Assembly (NCBI GenBank): GCA_035448625.1
Contig: DAOTJI010000065.1
Location: forward strand, 1-15,474
Length of the DNA: 15,474 nt
Direction: 5' to 3'
DNA from: UBA8904 sp035448625
GTDB taxonomy: Bacteria > Desulfobacterota > Syntrophia > Syntrophales > Smithellaceae
Positions 14,489 through 15,474 of the stretch are shown here, in pieces; position 1 is the first letter of the stretch; each line of letters starts with the position of its first letter. The notes beneath the pieces are model-generated. The model was given only the letters and a program-made list of their open reading frames with translations, searched no databases and was not told where the DNA came from. The position numbers and the translations under genes were made by a program.

Positions 14489-15474
14489 ATGGCAACGGAA
14501 AAAAGTTATTTCAGAGCGTTGAGCGATCTCAGCAAGGAAATGGGCACCACCGAAGATCCGTCGAAAATGCTTCACCTGATTGTGTCCACGGCGGTCAAAA
14601 CGCTGAAGGTCAAAGCCGCCGTGATTTTCCGGAGAGATGACGACACGGAGGACGCCATCAACAACGCGGCCGTGGCCCAGGTCGGGCTGTCCAAACAATA
14701 CACGCATGCCGGGCCGGCGCACGCCGTCAAAATCAGCCCTCAGTTGCTGAAAGACGGCTACATGTACTTCCGGGACGCCACGACGGACCGGCGGCTGGCC
14801 AACCGCGACAAGAAGAAAAAAGAGGGGATCGGCTCCATTCTGTCCGTTCCGGTCATGGACAAGAACCGGATGCTGGGCATCCTGAGCGTTTACACCAAAG
14901 AAATCCGCTCGTTCACCAGGGACGAAATCGATTTTCTGTCCATTCTGGCCGAACAGGGAGGCTCCGCGATTGAAATCGCCCGCCTCATCCGCAGGCTGCG
15001 CAATCAGGCCCAGACTTTCCTGAAGCTCGCCGCCAGCATCTCCGAAAGCCTCGATGTCAAAGACATTCTGCAGGCCCTGACGCAGGATCTGGCGCAGTCT
15101 CTGGATCTCAAGGCGGCGTCCGTGCGGCTGCTGGACGAAGACAGGCGCACCCTGAAATCGGTGGCCAGCTTCGGCCTCAGCGAAAAATACCTTCGGAAAG
15201 GCCCCATCCTGGCGGATAAAAATATCGCCCTTGCCCTCAAGGGTAAAACCATCGCGATCGAGGACGTGTTCAAGGACAACGGCATCCAGTACAAAAAAGA
15301 AAAGAAGGAGGAAGGCATCGTCTCCATGCTTTATGTTCCGATTAAAGCCAAGGATGACGTCATCGGCGTCCTTATTGTTTACAGCGGACGACAGAGAAAA
15401 TTCACGGAAGATGAAATCGAACTGGTGACGGCTCTGGCCTACCAGGGCGGCCTGGCCATCAACAATGCCTGCAC
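14489..15474 (+). CDS. Tandem GAF-domain protein, partial (runs off right edge)
   Basis: From the ATG at 14489, supported by AGGGAG about 8 bases upstream, the frame is open for 328 codons to the window edge. The protein begins with a short helix (S-Y-F-R-A-L-S-D-L) and contains two GAF domains, at about 22-165 and 186-326. The two copies align well at their C-terminal halves: E-G-I-G-S-I-L-S-V-P-V near 112-122 against E-G-I-V-S-M-L-Y-V-P-I near 275-285, then F-T-R-D-E-I-D (142-148) against F-T-E-D-E-I-E (305-311). This points to internal duplication. GAF domains bind small ligands or redox cofactors and regulate an attached output domain, which here would be beyond the edge (for example a kinase, cyclase or sigma-54 activator region). 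It starts 14 bases after phaC, so it is very likely co-transcribed with the PHA synthase genes. Confidence 0.87.
   Translation, partial: MATEKSYFRALSDLSKEMGTTEDPSKMLHLIVSTAVKTLKVKAAVIFRRDDDTEDAINNAAVAQVGLSKQYTHAGPAHAVKISPQLLKDGYMYFRDATTDRRLANRDKKKKEGIGSILSVPVMDKNRMLGILSVYTKEIRSFTRDEIDFLSILAEQGGSAIEIARLIRRLRNQAQTFLKLAASISESLDVKDILQALTQDLAQSLDLKAASVRLLDEDRRTLKSVASFGLSEKYLRKGPILADKNIALALKGKTIAIEDVFKDNGIQYKKEKKEEGIVSMLYVPIKAKDDVIGVLIVYSGRQRKFTEDEIELVTALAYQGGLAINNAC

Noticed and set aside
13119..14495. A 458-codon minus-strand open frame opposite phaC
   Set aside because: Antisense shadow of a secure PHA synthase gene; composition rich in Val/His/Asp/Phe and no domain.
1..15474. tRNA, rRNA, CRISPR arrays, insertion sequences, attachment sites
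   Set aside because: Reading both strands showed no cloverleaf, no evenly spaced repeats, no transposase or integrase frame and no terminal inverted repeats.

Overview
The window carries 13 protein-coding genes, nearly all complete; the last runs off the right edge. It has no RNA genes, mobile elements, CRISPR arrays or phage genes that I can see. The base composition is moderately GC-rich, and class III polyhydroxyalkanoate (PHA) synthase genes sit beside acyl-CoA ligase, MaoC-type hydratase, PAS-GGDEF and Cache genes. This resembles the chromosome of an anaerobic Desulfobacterota-type bacterium (former Deltaproteobacteria, Syntrophobacterales or Desulfobacterales style). That is an impression from gene content; there is no rRNA or marker gene here to prove it.

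Left part, 1-4640, mostly minus strand. A strong rho-independent terminator ends a plus-strand gene lying outside the window. It is followed by four minus-strand genes that look like one operon, read from right to left: a cytoplasmic four-PAS diguanylate cyclase, a metallo-beta-lactamase-fold hydrolase, a cyclase/kynurenine-formamidase-family hydrolase, and a small exported single-Cache-domain protein. Gaps are 31-54 bases and two of the downstream genes have clear ribosome sites.

Middle part, 4743-10240. A two-gene minus-strand operon encodes a double-hotdog MaoC-type protein and an AMP-forming acyl-CoA ligase. Divergent from it is a nitronate-monooxygenase-family flavoprotein. A metallophosphoesterase (minus) and a SAM-dependent methyltransferase (plus) are divergently transcribed. 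The methyltransferase has a near-consensus sigma70-type promoter.

Right part, 10289-15474. A DUF1015-family protein (minus) is divergent from a small alpha/beta hydrolase (plus). Next comes the PHA synthase operon: phaE, phaC, and a tandem-GAF protein cut by the window edge. A TTGACA-17-TACAAA promoter overlaps the hydrolase stop codon and probably drives phaE. PhaC has all three catalytic residues and an unusual basic, proline-rich C-terminal tail of about 70 residues.

How they may work together (inference): the acyl-CoA ligase and MaoC protein handle CoA-activated acids, and PhaEC polymerises (R)-3-hydroxyacyl-CoA into storage granules. The GAF and PAS-GGDEF proteins add sensing of small ligands. 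I did not find an obviously new multi-gene system. The best leads are the PhaC tail, the GAF gene tied to phaEC, and the Cache/PAS-GGDEF/hydrolase cluster. Three enzymes also depart from family motifs at catalytic or metal-binding positions.
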